IMG/VR virus record: IMGVR_UViG_3300007229_000062
Location: 1-27,167 of that record
DNA length: 27,167 nucleotides
Source: a virus
Reading direction: 5' to 3' (one strand)
The notes under the pieces were generated by a model, which saw nothing but the letters and a program-made list of their open reading frames with translations, did not search any database and was not told the origin of the DNA. Shown here in pieces: positions 13,649-20,884 of the stretch (positions within the stretch are counted from its first letter, which is position 1; each line of letters starts with the position of its first letter). Position numbers and translations under genes: made by a program.

Positions 13649-14068
13649 CTGTCGAGCACCGCCCATGTTGATATAGCCGGCTTTCAAGTTTACTTCGTCT
13701 ATAGGTTCTTCGTCTGACACTAAAAGTATATCATTTTCGTCTATCATTCTTACTTCTAGTTCTGTATTTTCTTTTACAACTTTAAATGCTCTTGACCATC
13801 TACCGTGTGCTACCATGACCCACTGTCCAACTTTTACATCTTCTTGTTGGCTACCAATAGCATAAACTTCTGCCCACCTAGGATGAATACCGTGTTCTGA
13901 GCCGTCATCATCTGGCATTATGATTCCACCTTTGGTTTTAATTTCACCAAATTTCATTTTGCTTACTAAAACTCTTTTCTTAAGTGGAGTTATATCGTTA
14001 TCAACAGTGTACTGTTTTCCACCATCTGATCCAAAACCTTTTGCTTGTAAATCTTCTATTTGTCCCAT
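13622..14068 (-). CDS. GroES-type co-chaperonin (functional analogue of T4 gp31), 148 aa
   Basis: The central domain (about residues 25-115) follows the GroES layout. DITPLKKRVLVSKM opens it, a KTKGGIIMPDDDGSEHG stretch resembles the mobile loop whose hydrophobic tripeptide docks on GroEL, then comes AEVYAIG and a closing VKVGQWVMVAHG. T4 gp31 replaces GroES to fold the capsid protein, so this protein likely serves host GroEL during capsid production. It carries a 24-residue N-terminal addition and a C-terminal extension of about 30 residues beyond the fold. A perfect TTGACA-17-TATAAT promoter ends 7 nt before the ATG and no Shine-Dalgarno sequence is present. Confidence 0.88.
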   Translation of the reverse strand: MGQIEDLQAKGFGSDGGKQYTVDNDITPLKKRVLVSKMKFGEIKTKGGIIMPDDDGSEHGIHPRWAEVYAIGSQQEDVKVGQWVMVAHGRWSRAFKVVKENTELEVRMIDENDILLVSDEEPIDEVNLKAGYINMGGARQMTKLPGND

Positions 14069-14075
14069 ATTACAA

Positions 14076-14104
14076 ATTATACGACTAATTTGTTAATTTG
14101 TCAA
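14076..14104 (-). promoter_or_regulatory. Perfect consensus sigma70 promoter (TTGACA-17-TATAAT)
   Basis: On the minus strand TTGACA is at 14104-14099 and TATAAT at 14081-14076, with the optimal 17-nt spacer. The -35 box begins directly after the stop of the upstream gene (14107-14105). The ATG of the GroES-like gene begins 8 nt after the -10 box. Confidence 0.9.
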
Positions 14105-14476
14105 TTATTCTATGCCGTCTAACGCGGCGTCAATGCCTGACTTTGGTTTACTTTTTGGTTTGTTTGTAACTTTAGGTTGAGTAACCTTTGGAGTTATTTT
14201 TTTAGTTTCAACCACTTTAGGCTGAGGCTGAGGAGGTACTTTAACTCTGGGTGTATCCTGAGCTCTGCCTTTAGGAGTTTCATAGTACTCTTTCATAACA
14301 GTTTCTTTTGGTTTTAAAATAGTGCCACCTTGTCCTAACATATCTCCACGAGCATTTACTCGCATATTTCCAACTGCTTGAACCTGTTCGTTGGCTCCTC
14401 TTAATTTTTCAATGTCTACCATACGACCTTGCATGGTCTTATACATTTTTCTTCTGGGTGCTCTTGATACTGCCAT
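14105..14476 (-). CDS. Conserved basic proline/lysine-rich phage protein, 123 aa
   Basis: The N-terminus (MAVSRAPRRKMYKTMQGRMVDIEKL) and the NMRVNARGDMLGQGG segment match a pattern I know from T4-like marine phages, always of unknown function. The C-terminal 50 residues are low-complexity, rich in Pro, Lys, Val and Thr, probably disordered, ending in an acidic helix (GIDAALDGIE). The protein is strongly basic overall, so binding to DNA or RNA, or to capsid, is possible. A good Shine-Dalgarno sequence (AAGGAGA) precedes the ATG at 14476. Confidence 0.75.
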   Translation of the reverse strand: MAVSRAPRRKMYKTMQGRMVDIEKLRGANEQVQAVGNMRVNARGDMLGQGGTILKPKETVMKEYYETPKGRAQDTPRVKVPPQPQPKVVETKKITPKVTQPKVTNKPKSKPKSGIDAALDGIE

Positions 14477-14501
14477 TATGTTCTCCTTGTTATTTTACTT
14501 A

Positions 14502-15023
14502 TCATCTCAAAAATTCACGATAATCTAAATTGTACAGTAGTGGATTAATTTTGTGTATGCCTATCAGAAACAGACAAAAACTGCTCACAGATGATCCTCT
14601 ACCCACTCCCCATACAATGTTGTTCTGCCTTAGAGTATCCACGAAATAGATCAGGAACTGTAATACTTTGGTAAACCCTTTTTGTTCAAATAGGATATAT
14701 TCTGCTTCCACTCGCTCACGCTCTTGATCAGTTCCACATTTATCCAACAGATATTTTTTTACGTCAGTCTTTGTGTAGGATTCTGGCATGTGCCACTGTG
14801 CATAATTGTCACAATCAAAGTCAACTACAGATTGTGATCTTTGCACGTGTTCTGGCAACTGTGGCAAGTCTATTTCTAACTCTTTCAGTGCTTGATTGTA
14901 TTGTTTTGCCTGTGTGGGTATTTTGGAGATGTCTAATTCAGGATTTTGATACAGTAAATTAATTACAGCATCTTCGCTGTAGACACAATCACCATAATCA
15001 TTAATTTTTATTTTTTCCGCCAT
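14502..15023 (-). CDS. Truncated DnaE-like protein (Pol III alpha fragment), 173 aa
   Basis: Residues about 105-173 align by eye with the PHP-to-palm junction of bacterial Pol III alpha (DnaE). Both read: a FLIYFVDTLRQNNIVWG segment, the phosphate-binding GVGRGSSVSSF (139-149), then LIGIHKINPLLYNLDYREFL. In DnaE the catalytic PD(x)D(x)DF motif follows a few residues later; here the gene stops after EFLR. So the protein cannot polymerise by itself. A proper stop and a Shine-Dalgarno sequence for the next gene follow, so this is not a sequencing cut. The 214-aa gene upstream overlaps it by 23 nt. Role unknown; it might bind a nucleotide, template or clamp partner. Confidence 0.8.
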   Translation of the reverse strand: MAEKIKINDYGDCVYSEDAVINLLYQNPELDISKIPTQAKQYNQALKELEIDLPQLPEHVQRSQSVVDFDCDNYAQWHMPESYTKTDVKKYLLDKCGTDQERERVEAEYILFEQKGFTKVLQFLIYFVDTLRQNNIVWGVGRGSSVSSFCLFLIGIHKINPLLYNLDYREFLR

Positions 15024-15645
15024 CTATAATTTTTGGGTTGAACTCAAATATTTTAGCATGTTCATGGTGCTGTTGGTCAACCGAATCTGTAATTGCTTCA
15101 TGGTTGTGCCAACGATAGTGTCCTGTGTATATGCCTTTGTCCAATATTTTATCATAAGTTGCTGTGTCAGATCTCAACCACCATGGATCAAACTTATTAT
15201 ACTGCGTTGTAAACCAATTGTCAATGTCTAACAGTTGTATCTCAGGACCTTCTTTCAGTATTCTGTAGGTAATACCATCTCCTTGATAACTGCTTAACTC
15301 CAATTCATTGATAATAATTTTACCCTGTAATATAGCATTGGCCTTGGTAAAACACACTGCCGCCATGAGTTGATCATAAGGTTGTCTTGGTAATTGAATA
15401 AATCTATTGCTGGTTTGTTTTTCTAAGATTTTGTAAAGTTTTGCATCGCGACAGACGGTAATTGTGTTGTTAAAAATATGTTCAAACAACATTTTCAATC
15501 TTTCAAAAAAATCTCCCTGTTCTTTTAGATCTGCTGTGACTGGAGTGAGGTGTAATTTTATAGTGTAGTCGTTGTTGAACAGTTCATCGTCAACAACAAT
15601 GATAGATTTAAATCCGGTGCTCCAACTGAAATATTTTTTTGACAC
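15001..15645 (-). CDS. Conserved phage protein, 214 aa, unknown function
   Basis: An alpha/beta protein with FFERLKMLFEHIFNNTI, a QPYDQLMAAVCFTKANAILQGKIIINEL segment and a histidine-rich region near the C-terminus (HYRWHNHEAI, QQHHEHAKIF). The QPYDQL...AILxGxxxI arrangement recalls hypothetical proteins that sit beside the DnaE-like gene in other marine T4-like phages. It starts with GTG at 15645; no in-frame ATG exists upstream. AGTAAATA, a weak late-type motif, lies 5 nt before it. The coding sequence holds a perfect sigma70 promoter (15196-15224) that could transcribe the overlapping DnaE-like gene. Confidence 0.75.
   Translation of the reverse strand: MSKKYFSWSTGFKSIIVVDDELFNNDYTIKLHLTPVTADLKEQGDFFERLKMLFEHIFNNTITVCRDAKLYKILEKQTSNRFIQLPRQPYDQLMAAVCFTKANAILQGKIIINELELSSYQGDGITYRILKEGPEIQLLDIDNWFTTQYNKFDPWWLRSDTATYDKILDKGIYTGHYRWHNHEAITDSVDQQHHEHAKIFEFNPKIIDGGKNKN
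15196..15224 (-). promoter_or_regulatory. Internal perfect sigma70 promoter (TTGACA-17-TATAAT)
   Basis: On the minus strand TTGACA (15224-15219) and TATAAT (15201-15196) lie 17 nt apart inside the 214-aa gene. The nearest downstream gene start is that of the DnaE-like gene at 15023, about 165 nt from the predicted transcription start. It may be functional or a coincidence of codons. Confidence 0.55.
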
Positions 15646-15650
15646 ACATT

Positions 15651-15658
15651 TATTTACT
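15651..15658 (-). promoter_or_regulatory. Degenerate late-type promoter, AGTAAATA
   Basis: The TAAATA core is present; the start differs from the consensus. It overlaps the TAG stop (15659-15657) of the 84-aa gene and lies 5 nt before the GTG at 15645. Confidence 0.3.
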
Positions 15659-15911
15659 ATTCTATGTTGATCAACTCGCCAAGGTCTGGCTCATTACGAT
15701 TTTTTTTATTGGTATCGATCCATCCTTTAATTCTTTTCTGTCTTAGAGTTTGTTGATAACTCATTAATGCTTTATGAATCTGTCCTTGAAGTTCTGGATT
15801 TCGTCCAAATCTTTTAGCACTGGTATATTTTTTAGAAAGTTCACGAATTCTATTGCCCAGTTGTTCTTCTGACATGTTATCTAATTCTTCTTGTAGGGGA
15901 TGAAAGTACAT
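15657..15911 (-). CDS. Small helical conserved protein, 84 aa
   Basis: The protein is predominantly helical and highly charged (MSEEQLGNRIRELSKKYTSAKRFGRNPELQGQIH ... QTLRQKR), with an acidic tail. Its sequence resembles small hypothetical proteins of T4-like phages. The best Shine-Dalgarno sequence in the window, TAGGAGGTACTG, precedes the ATG at 15911. The motif layout suggests a DNA-binding or structural coiled-coil role, but no assignment is possible. Confidence 0.7.
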   Translation of the reverse strand: MYFHPLQEELDNMSEEQLGNRIRELSKKYTSAKRFGRNPELQGQIHKALMSYQQTLRQKRIKGWIDTNKKNRNEPDLGELINIE

Positions 15912-15927
15912 CAGTACCTCCTAGTTA

Positions 15928-16491
15928 TTAGGCGTAGTCCATGCCTAGTTGATGCATAAAAACACTGGTGCCAGCATCTGTGGTCATAAATTCCCACATG
16001 TAAATACCTACACCTGGGTTTACCGTGACAGATGATCCATCACTACCTTCTACATTACTTGCTTTTTTTACAGCAGATGGCATAGTTAAGGCAGTTACTC
16101 CTGCATTAACAGTGGTTAATAAAATAATTCTTCCTAGTCTTGCTGAAGCAGGAAAATTACTGAAAGCAAACGTTACGTTGCCTGTTATGGTAACAGTTTG
16201 GAAGTTTCCATTTTCGTGATCTAATGTTAAAGTGCCTGTTGATACTGAACCATGGGCATAAACAACTTCTGCTGTGTCTTGCAGTGCCGCTCTAGACACA
16301 ATATTATCTGTAAAATTAGATGATGCATTCGTGGCCGCTGTATTGGCTTGTAGACTTGTTATCTCTGAAGCCGCCGTAGTCAAATTGTTTTTGGTTGCTG
16401 TAAAATTATCTCTAAACCCTTGTGAAGAGTTGTCTTGCCCTGCTATCGGGAAAGTTCCATCTATGTTGCCTGGTACTATTGCACTTGTCAT
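15928..16491 (-). CDS. Small virion/tail-associated protein, 187 aa
   Basis: The N-terminus (GTFPIAGQDNSSQGFRDNFTATKNNLTTA) belongs to the family of short anchors that start several fibre-like proteins here, followed by a Ser/Ala/Thr-rich helix (about 30-70). The C-terminal half is a beta domain (GTLTLDHENGNFQTVTITGNVTFAFSNF). It resembles C-terminal modules of marine phage tail and decoration proteins. Its place next to the Ig-rich and fibre genes supports a tail or decoration role. A GATAAATA motif 28 nt upstream and AAGGA before the ATG predict a leadered late message. Confidence 0.75.
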   Translation of the reverse strand: MTSAIVPGNIDGTFPIAGQDNSSQGFRDNFTATKNNLTTAASEITSLQANTAATNASSNFTDNIVSRAALQDTAEVVYAHGSVSTGTLTLDHENGNFQTVTITGNVTFAFSNFPASARLGRIILLTTVNAGVTALTMPSAVKKASNVEGSDGSSVTVNPGVGIYMWEFMTTDAGTSVFMHQLGMDYA

Positions 16492-16494
16492 AAT

Positions 16495-18843
16495 CTATGT
16501 TGTCCTTTTGAACGCTAGATATTTATCTCCAACTCGCTCCACTCGTATCTTACTTAAGGCGGTAGGAGCATTGGTAAAGTTAATGGTGGTTTTTTGCGTG
16601 TCTGAGTCATGAGACAGGCTAAATTCTGGTTCATAATCTGCAGATCTTAGTTGAGTGTCTGCTGAAAGATATAGAGGAGATAGATTATTATCTGCAGTAA
16701 CCTGTTTACCAAACGACAGTACCGCGGCGTCTTGTCTTAATTTAATCTCATCTGCATGTATAATCTCATTTATAGTAAATGATGTAGTGGATCCATCTGC
16801 AGTTATTGTGCCGGTGTCCACAAGATTGATATCAGTCATATATCGATCTATAACAAAATTTATTTTTTTAAAATCAATTTTTTTATCTTGAATCCTTTTC
16901 TTTACCAGAGCTGATTGACCAGGCTTACAATAAGCCAACACAATCGCCATTTTGTAACCTAAGGGCACACCTGAAGAATCTTGAGAAGTTCTCATCCATA
17001 ATGGTAAATTTATATATTCTCGTTCCCCTAACAACTTCATTCTAGTTCTCATATCAGTTATAGCTTTGTTTAATGGGTCGTCCTTCATTTCAATATAGAC
17101 CACTTCATATTGTGTGACAGCTAGAGGTGACTTAGCAACGGCAGTTTTTATATCTCCAAAATAAACTGCTGTTAGTTTATGAAACTGTTCCATTTGATTT
17201 TGAAGTACAGTGAGTGTTTGGTGCTCCAACCCAGCTATCAATAACATTTCTGGAATACTTCTCATACCAAATGCAGGGTCTTCCGGACGGAAAATATTTT
17301 GTGAACTATTAATATTTGGATCTTGTGATAATTGATAGAACAAATCTCTGTTAGTGCCGGATATCAATCCTCGAGCAGTCATGTTGCCGTATTCTACACC
17401 AAATGGTAGACTCACATCCAACGTAAATTGTGTTGTTGTTGCTACTGATTGGTACTGGTCAGTAACTGCAACAGTAAAAGCGTACTGTCTATCAATGCTC
17501 ATCGTGTTAGTATCAAAAGTTATGCCGTTATCATCTACTGTGGTGAATTCTGTTTTATCTACAGTACCAATGATATTGCCTGCAGGTGAAAGTGTCAATC
17601 CAGTTGGCAGTGAACCACTGGTTATAGAATATTCTAAAACTCTGTTGGCCTCAACAGTGGTGGCTTCCAATGAAATTAAACTTGGAATACCTGCTGTGAC
17701 TGTGCCTAAAGCTGTGGCACTAGTGAAACTGACTCCAATATTGATATCACCAATCACTGTTATTGAGAATGTTCGTTCTCCAAAAACAGTAATTCCTGTA
17801 TGCGGAGTCCTAGATGCTCGTACAGTGAAAGAATAGTCTATGGACACCAACGATTGAGCAGGCAGTGTACCTGATATTTCTCCTGTAGCAGAGTCTATGC
17901 TTAAACCAGGAGGTAAAGAACCTGACTGTATAGAATAAGTCAAGGCTCCTTGCAGTGCATCAGCATCATATACATCTATCTTGATTACTGTTTTATTATC
18001 GTGTCTGAATTCACCAAGAGCTGAATCAGTTGTGAATACTGGTACTCTGCTAGAACTCAAACTCATGTCTAGAGGATAAGTTTCATAATCTGTACCGTCT
18101 ATGGTAAGTCTTTCATTGTCCACTCTCCAAAAGTCTGGTGTGAAAACAAGAATGTTATGCTCTTGCTGACTGGTAGCAGAACCATCTGATACCCTTACAG
18201 TGAATGCAAAATTTTCTGCTCGACTTATTGTTTTAGTAGTTGAGTCATCTCCATAAATGTTGAATCTCTCTGAATCAGTTAATTCTATTATACCACTGAC
18301 TAAACCAGATGTGGTCATGGTTACACCTACTGGTAAACGACCGTCAACAATATCATAGGTCAAAGTTTTTCCTGTAGCTGTATCAATGTCTGAGGCTGAT
18401 ATTTGATACTGTATATAACTGCCATCAAGCACAAGAACTGTACCTGCCGTGTCTGCAGTGACTATTGTATTGTCGGCCAATATAGTTGCATCATCGGCTC
18501 TGTACACAGCATTTAATCTTTGATTCAATACCCCTGCGGCTGTGCTAAAAACAGGAACGTCAACTCCTAGAATTTGTAATGTGAAAGAACGGTCAGCAAT
18601 ATTAGTGCCATCAGTTACCCTTGCAACAAATGTGTAAGGTACTCTTGTTGCTACTTCTGTTGGTACACCGTGTAGTAATCCTGTTGAAGATAGTTCGATA
18701 CCTGTAGGAAGAGTGCCTGCTATTTTGGAGTAAGTCAGAGCAGTGCTGTCTAAATCTTCTGCTTCCAGCTGTACTGAGTAGTAATCACGCTCGTTTATGA
18801 TAGCAATTAAACCTGCTGTTGTTTTCCAGACGGGTGACGCCAT
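16495..18843 (-). CDS. Ig-like-domain-rich virion structural protein, 782 aa
   Basis: The N-terminal 500 or so residues carry at least four putative-Ig (He_PIG) repeats. Each has the YSIxSGxLPxGLxLxxxTGxIxGTxP hallmark, for example SIQSGSLPPGLSIDSATGEI and SITSGSLPTGLTLSPAGNII, followed by a FTVxVTDxxxxxxx strand. From about residue 510 a helical part follows (MEQFHKLTAVYFGDIKTAVAKS; INLPLWMRTSQDSSG), then a beta-rich tail. I recall this C-terminal region from marine T4-like phage structural proteins. It probably forms an exposed tail or baseplate element that contacts the host surface. A late motif and AAAGGAG precede the ATG. Confidence 0.85.
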   Translation of the reverse strand: MASPVWKTTAGLIAIINERDYYSVQLEAEDLDSTALTYSKIAGTLPTGIELSSTGLLHGVPTEVATRVPYTFVARVTDGTNIADRSFTLQILGVDVPVFSTAAGVLNQRLNAVYRADDATILADNTIVTADTAGTVLVLDGSYIQYQISASDIDTATGKTLTYDIVDGRLPVGVTMTTSGLVSGIIELTDSERFNIYGDDSTTKTISRAENFAFTVRVSDGSATSQQEHNILVFTPDFWRVDNERLTIDGTDYETYPLDMSLSSSRVPVFTTDSALGEFRHDNKTVIKIDVYDADALQGALTYSIQSGSLPPGLSIDSATGEISGTLPAQSLVSIDYSFTVRASRTPHTGITVFGERTFSITVIGDINIGVSFTSATALGTVTAGIPSLISLEATTVEANRVLEYSITSGSLPTGLTLSPAGNIIGTVDKTEFTTVDDNGITFDTNTMSIDRQYAFTVAVTDQYQSVATTTQFTLDVSLPFGVEYGNMTARGLISGTNRDLFYQLSQDPNINSSQNIFRPEDPAFGMRSIPEMLLIAGLEHQTLTVLQNQMEQFHKLTAVYFGDIKTAVAKSPLAVTQYEVVYIEMKDDPLNKAITDMRTRMKLLGEREYINLPLWMRTSQDSSGVPLGYKMAIVLAYCKPGQSALVKKRIQDKKIDFKKINFVIDRYMTDINLVDTGTITADGSTTSFTINEIIHADEIKLRQDAAVLSFGKQVTADNNLSPLYLSADTQLRSADYEPEFSLSHDSDTQKTTINFTNAPTALSKIRVERVGDKYLAFKRTT
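16520..16527 (-). promoter_or_regulatory. T4-type late promoter, GATAAATA
   Basis: The motif lies in the last codons of the Ig-rich gene. A 28-nt gap with AAGGA precedes the ATG at 16491, so a normal leader is predicted. Confidence 0.6.
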
Positions 18844-18852
18844 GTTAAATTA

Positions 18853-18867
18853 ACTCCTTTATGGAGT
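18853..18867. repeat. Small inverted repeat covering a Shine-Dalgarno sequence
   Basis: ACTCC (18853-18857) and GGAGT (18863-18867) can pair around a 5-nt loop. On the minus strand the second arm contains the GGAG ribosome-binding site of the Ig-rich gene. The first arm lies between the late motif and the expected transcription start. Confidence 0.5.
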
Positions 18868-18874
18868 ATTTATT
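18867..18874 (-). promoter_or_regulatory. T4-type late promoter, AATAAATA
   Basis: It lies 23 nt upstream of the ATG at 18843, and AAAGGAG sits between them, so a leadered late transcript is predicted. Confidence 0.7.
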
Positions 18875-18909
18875 TGACAAAATGATATAGTGATGTGTGT
18901 TATTAACTA

Positions 18910-20841
18910 TTAACTTACTGCCGCTGTAAATGGTGTTGCTGGGTTGGCACCTGCCGCCACCCTCATAACACCTCTTACGTGATATTGGTTGGTCGCGATG
19001 TCAATCAGCTCAAGATAATCACCAACAATACCGCCGGTAGTACCACCGTTGAGTGTGATTGTGTCCGAAGCCGCCACTGTTGGGAAGGCTGTAACTGCTG
19101 TTCCGTCTTCATCTAGATAGATCATGATTCCATCGATAGTGTCTGTTGCATCTGCCACCTGTATCTTGTAGTTTGATGTGTTTGTAACACTCACGATAAA
19201 TTTGTATACTGCGCCTGTGCCAGTAGCCGCTGGTAGCGTTAAAGTCACTGCCGCGTCACCACCAACTTCACCAAGCAGTAAAGTTCTGCCGGCGTGTTCT
19301 GCTATTGTGACTGCGTCAGTTGCCACGAACGTGTGTATTGCTGGCAGGAATGATCCTTCCAGTGTAAGCTGTGAAGGTATTGAAACTACACCAGTACCCT
19401 GTGTGCTGATAGTTAAATTCGAGTTACTAGTGATACCTCTGAGGTTGTTAGTATCGACACTACCACTTGCACTGACTTCAATGTCTGTGGCTGATAGTGT
19501 ATTTGTTATACCTACAAAAGTTCCGTTAATGGTAACTGTACCAGTACCATTTGGTGTTAATGCAATACCACCATTTGTGTTGGTTGCCGAAATAATGTTG
19601 GCATCTGCTCTAAGGTTGTCCACATTTAATTGTCCAGTGACTGTTGCTGTACCTACTATGTTAGTTGCTCCTGTTAAATTAATTGCACCTGTTCCAGCTG
19701 GATCAATGTCTACGTTTCCGTTGGTGTCTGTTGTTATTCTGCCATCATCTTCTATGTTTAAATCACCAACATTAAAAGTTCCTGTCGTTAATGATCCTGA
19801 AACAGTTGTGTTACCTGTGGTAACCACATCTGCTGTGTTTGTTGTTCCTGCCACAGTCACTGCACCTGACACTGTTGCTGTGCCGTCAACTACCAACCCT
19901 TCGTTGATGTTGATAGTGCTTGAATCTGTTGCAGTTAAAGTTGTGCCACTTAATGATAAACCACCCAAAACCAGTGCACCTGTGCCACCTGGAATTATAC
20001 TGATAGGTGCGTTGGTATCTGATGTTATATTGCTGTCCGTGATGTTTAAATTATCTATTTGCACTGTACCTGTTAGTGTGCTTGTGCCAGTAATGGCTAA
20101 ATTGCCACTGCCAGTTACGTTGCCAGTGACTGCAAGAGTAGAAGCCATTGTAACTGCTCCTGATACTGTTGCTGTGCCATCAACTATCAATGCTTCGTTG
20201 ATGTTGATTGCCGCTGAGTCATCTGATGTGATGGTTGTTCCGTGAATTCTAACTGCACCTGCGACCACATCTCCTGTGCCACTTGCTGACAGTACCAAAT
20301 CTGAATTTGTTACTGTGGCTTGTATTTCATTGTCTTCGATAGAGATAGATGAAGTTGCTGTGCCTACTACAATGCTGGGCACTGTGGTTGCACTCGATAA
20401 AACAATGGAACCTGTACCATTCGGTGTCACTGTAATATTGGTGTTGGTTACTAATCCTGTTATAGTTGTGCCGTTAAATTCTAAACCATCAACTTCCAGT
20501 TTTCCAGTAACCTGTGTAATATCTGTGTCATCGTTGCCTAGGAAAATTGTTCCGGAAACACTTAAATCGCCAGTAACATTTGTATTGGCTTCAAGTTCTA
20601 CTGTGCCAGTGCCGGCTGGAATAATTCTGATGTTTTCATTTGTTCTTGCTGATACAATGTTAAATCCGTTTATGTCTAGATCTCCACCCAGTTGAGGACT
20701 TACGTCGTCTATGATACTGTCATCAGCTGACGTACCATACAACTCCGTAAAATTGTCGTTAATTTTGTCGAATGCTGTTCTTAACGGATCACCGGTGCCG
20801 TCGTTAGCTAAAGTACCTATGTTGATTGCTTGTTTTGCCAT
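18910..20841 (-). CDS. Repeat-built tail fibre-like protein, 643 aa
   Basis: The N-terminus has NIGTLANDGTGDPLRTAF, a docking motif found at the start of several marine T4-like tail proteins. The body is a beta-helix-like series of NSDLVLSASGTGDVV, GTTITSDDS and LVVDGTATVSGAV repeats. The last 150 residues form a separate domain (LLLGEVGGDAAVTLTLPA, YLDEDGTAVTAFPTV) that I know as an exchangeable C-terminal module in marine phages. Its DNA is GC-richer than the flanks (33 of 60 bases at 19021-19080), a sign of transfer. GATAAATA lies 7 nt before the ATG. Confidence 0.85.
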   Translation of the reverse strand: MAKQAINIGTLANDGTGDPLRTAFDKINDNFTELYGTSADDSIIDDVSPQLGGDLDINGFNIVSARTNENIRIIPAGTGTVELEANTNVTGDLSVSGTIFLGNDDTDITQVTGKLEVDGLEFNGTTITGLVTNTNITVTPNGTGSIVLSSATTVPSIVVGTATSSISIEDNEIQATVTNSDLVLSASGTGDVVAGAVRIHGTTITSDDSAAININEALIVDGTATVSGAVTMASTLAVTGNVTGSGNLAITGTSTLTGTVQIDNLNITDSNITSDTNAPISIIPGGTGALVLGGLSLSGTTLTATDSSTININEGLVVDGTATVSGAVTVAGTTNTADVVTTGNTTVSGSLTTGTFNVGDLNIEDDGRITTDTNGNVDIDPAGTGAINLTGATNIVGTATVTGQLNVDNLRADANIISATNTNGGIALTPNGTGTVTINGTFVGITNTLSATDIEVSASGSVDTNNLRGITSNSNLTISTQGTGVVSIPSQLTLEGSFLPAIHTFVATDAVTIAEHAGRTLLLGEVGGDAAVTLTLPAATGTGAVYKFIVSVTNTSNYKIQVADATDTIDGIMIYLDEDGTAVTAFPTVAASDTITLNGGTTGGIVGDYLELIDIATNQYHVRGVMRVAAGANPATPFTAAVS

Positions 20842-20848
20842 TTGCTAT

Positions 20849-20856
20849 TATTTATC
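20849..20856 (-). promoter_or_regulatory. T4-type late promoter, GATAAATA
   Basis: There are 7 nt between the motif and the ATG at 20841, so the leader should be very short. A second, weaker TATAAATT lies at 20861-20868. Confidence 0.6.
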
Positions 20857-20884
20857 CAAGAATTTATAAACCCATTGTAAAGTT

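Noticed and set aside
19178-20245. 355-aa open frame on the plus strand
   Set aside because: Shadow of the 643-aa fibre gene; low-complexity Val/Pro/Ser translation with no recognisable domain.
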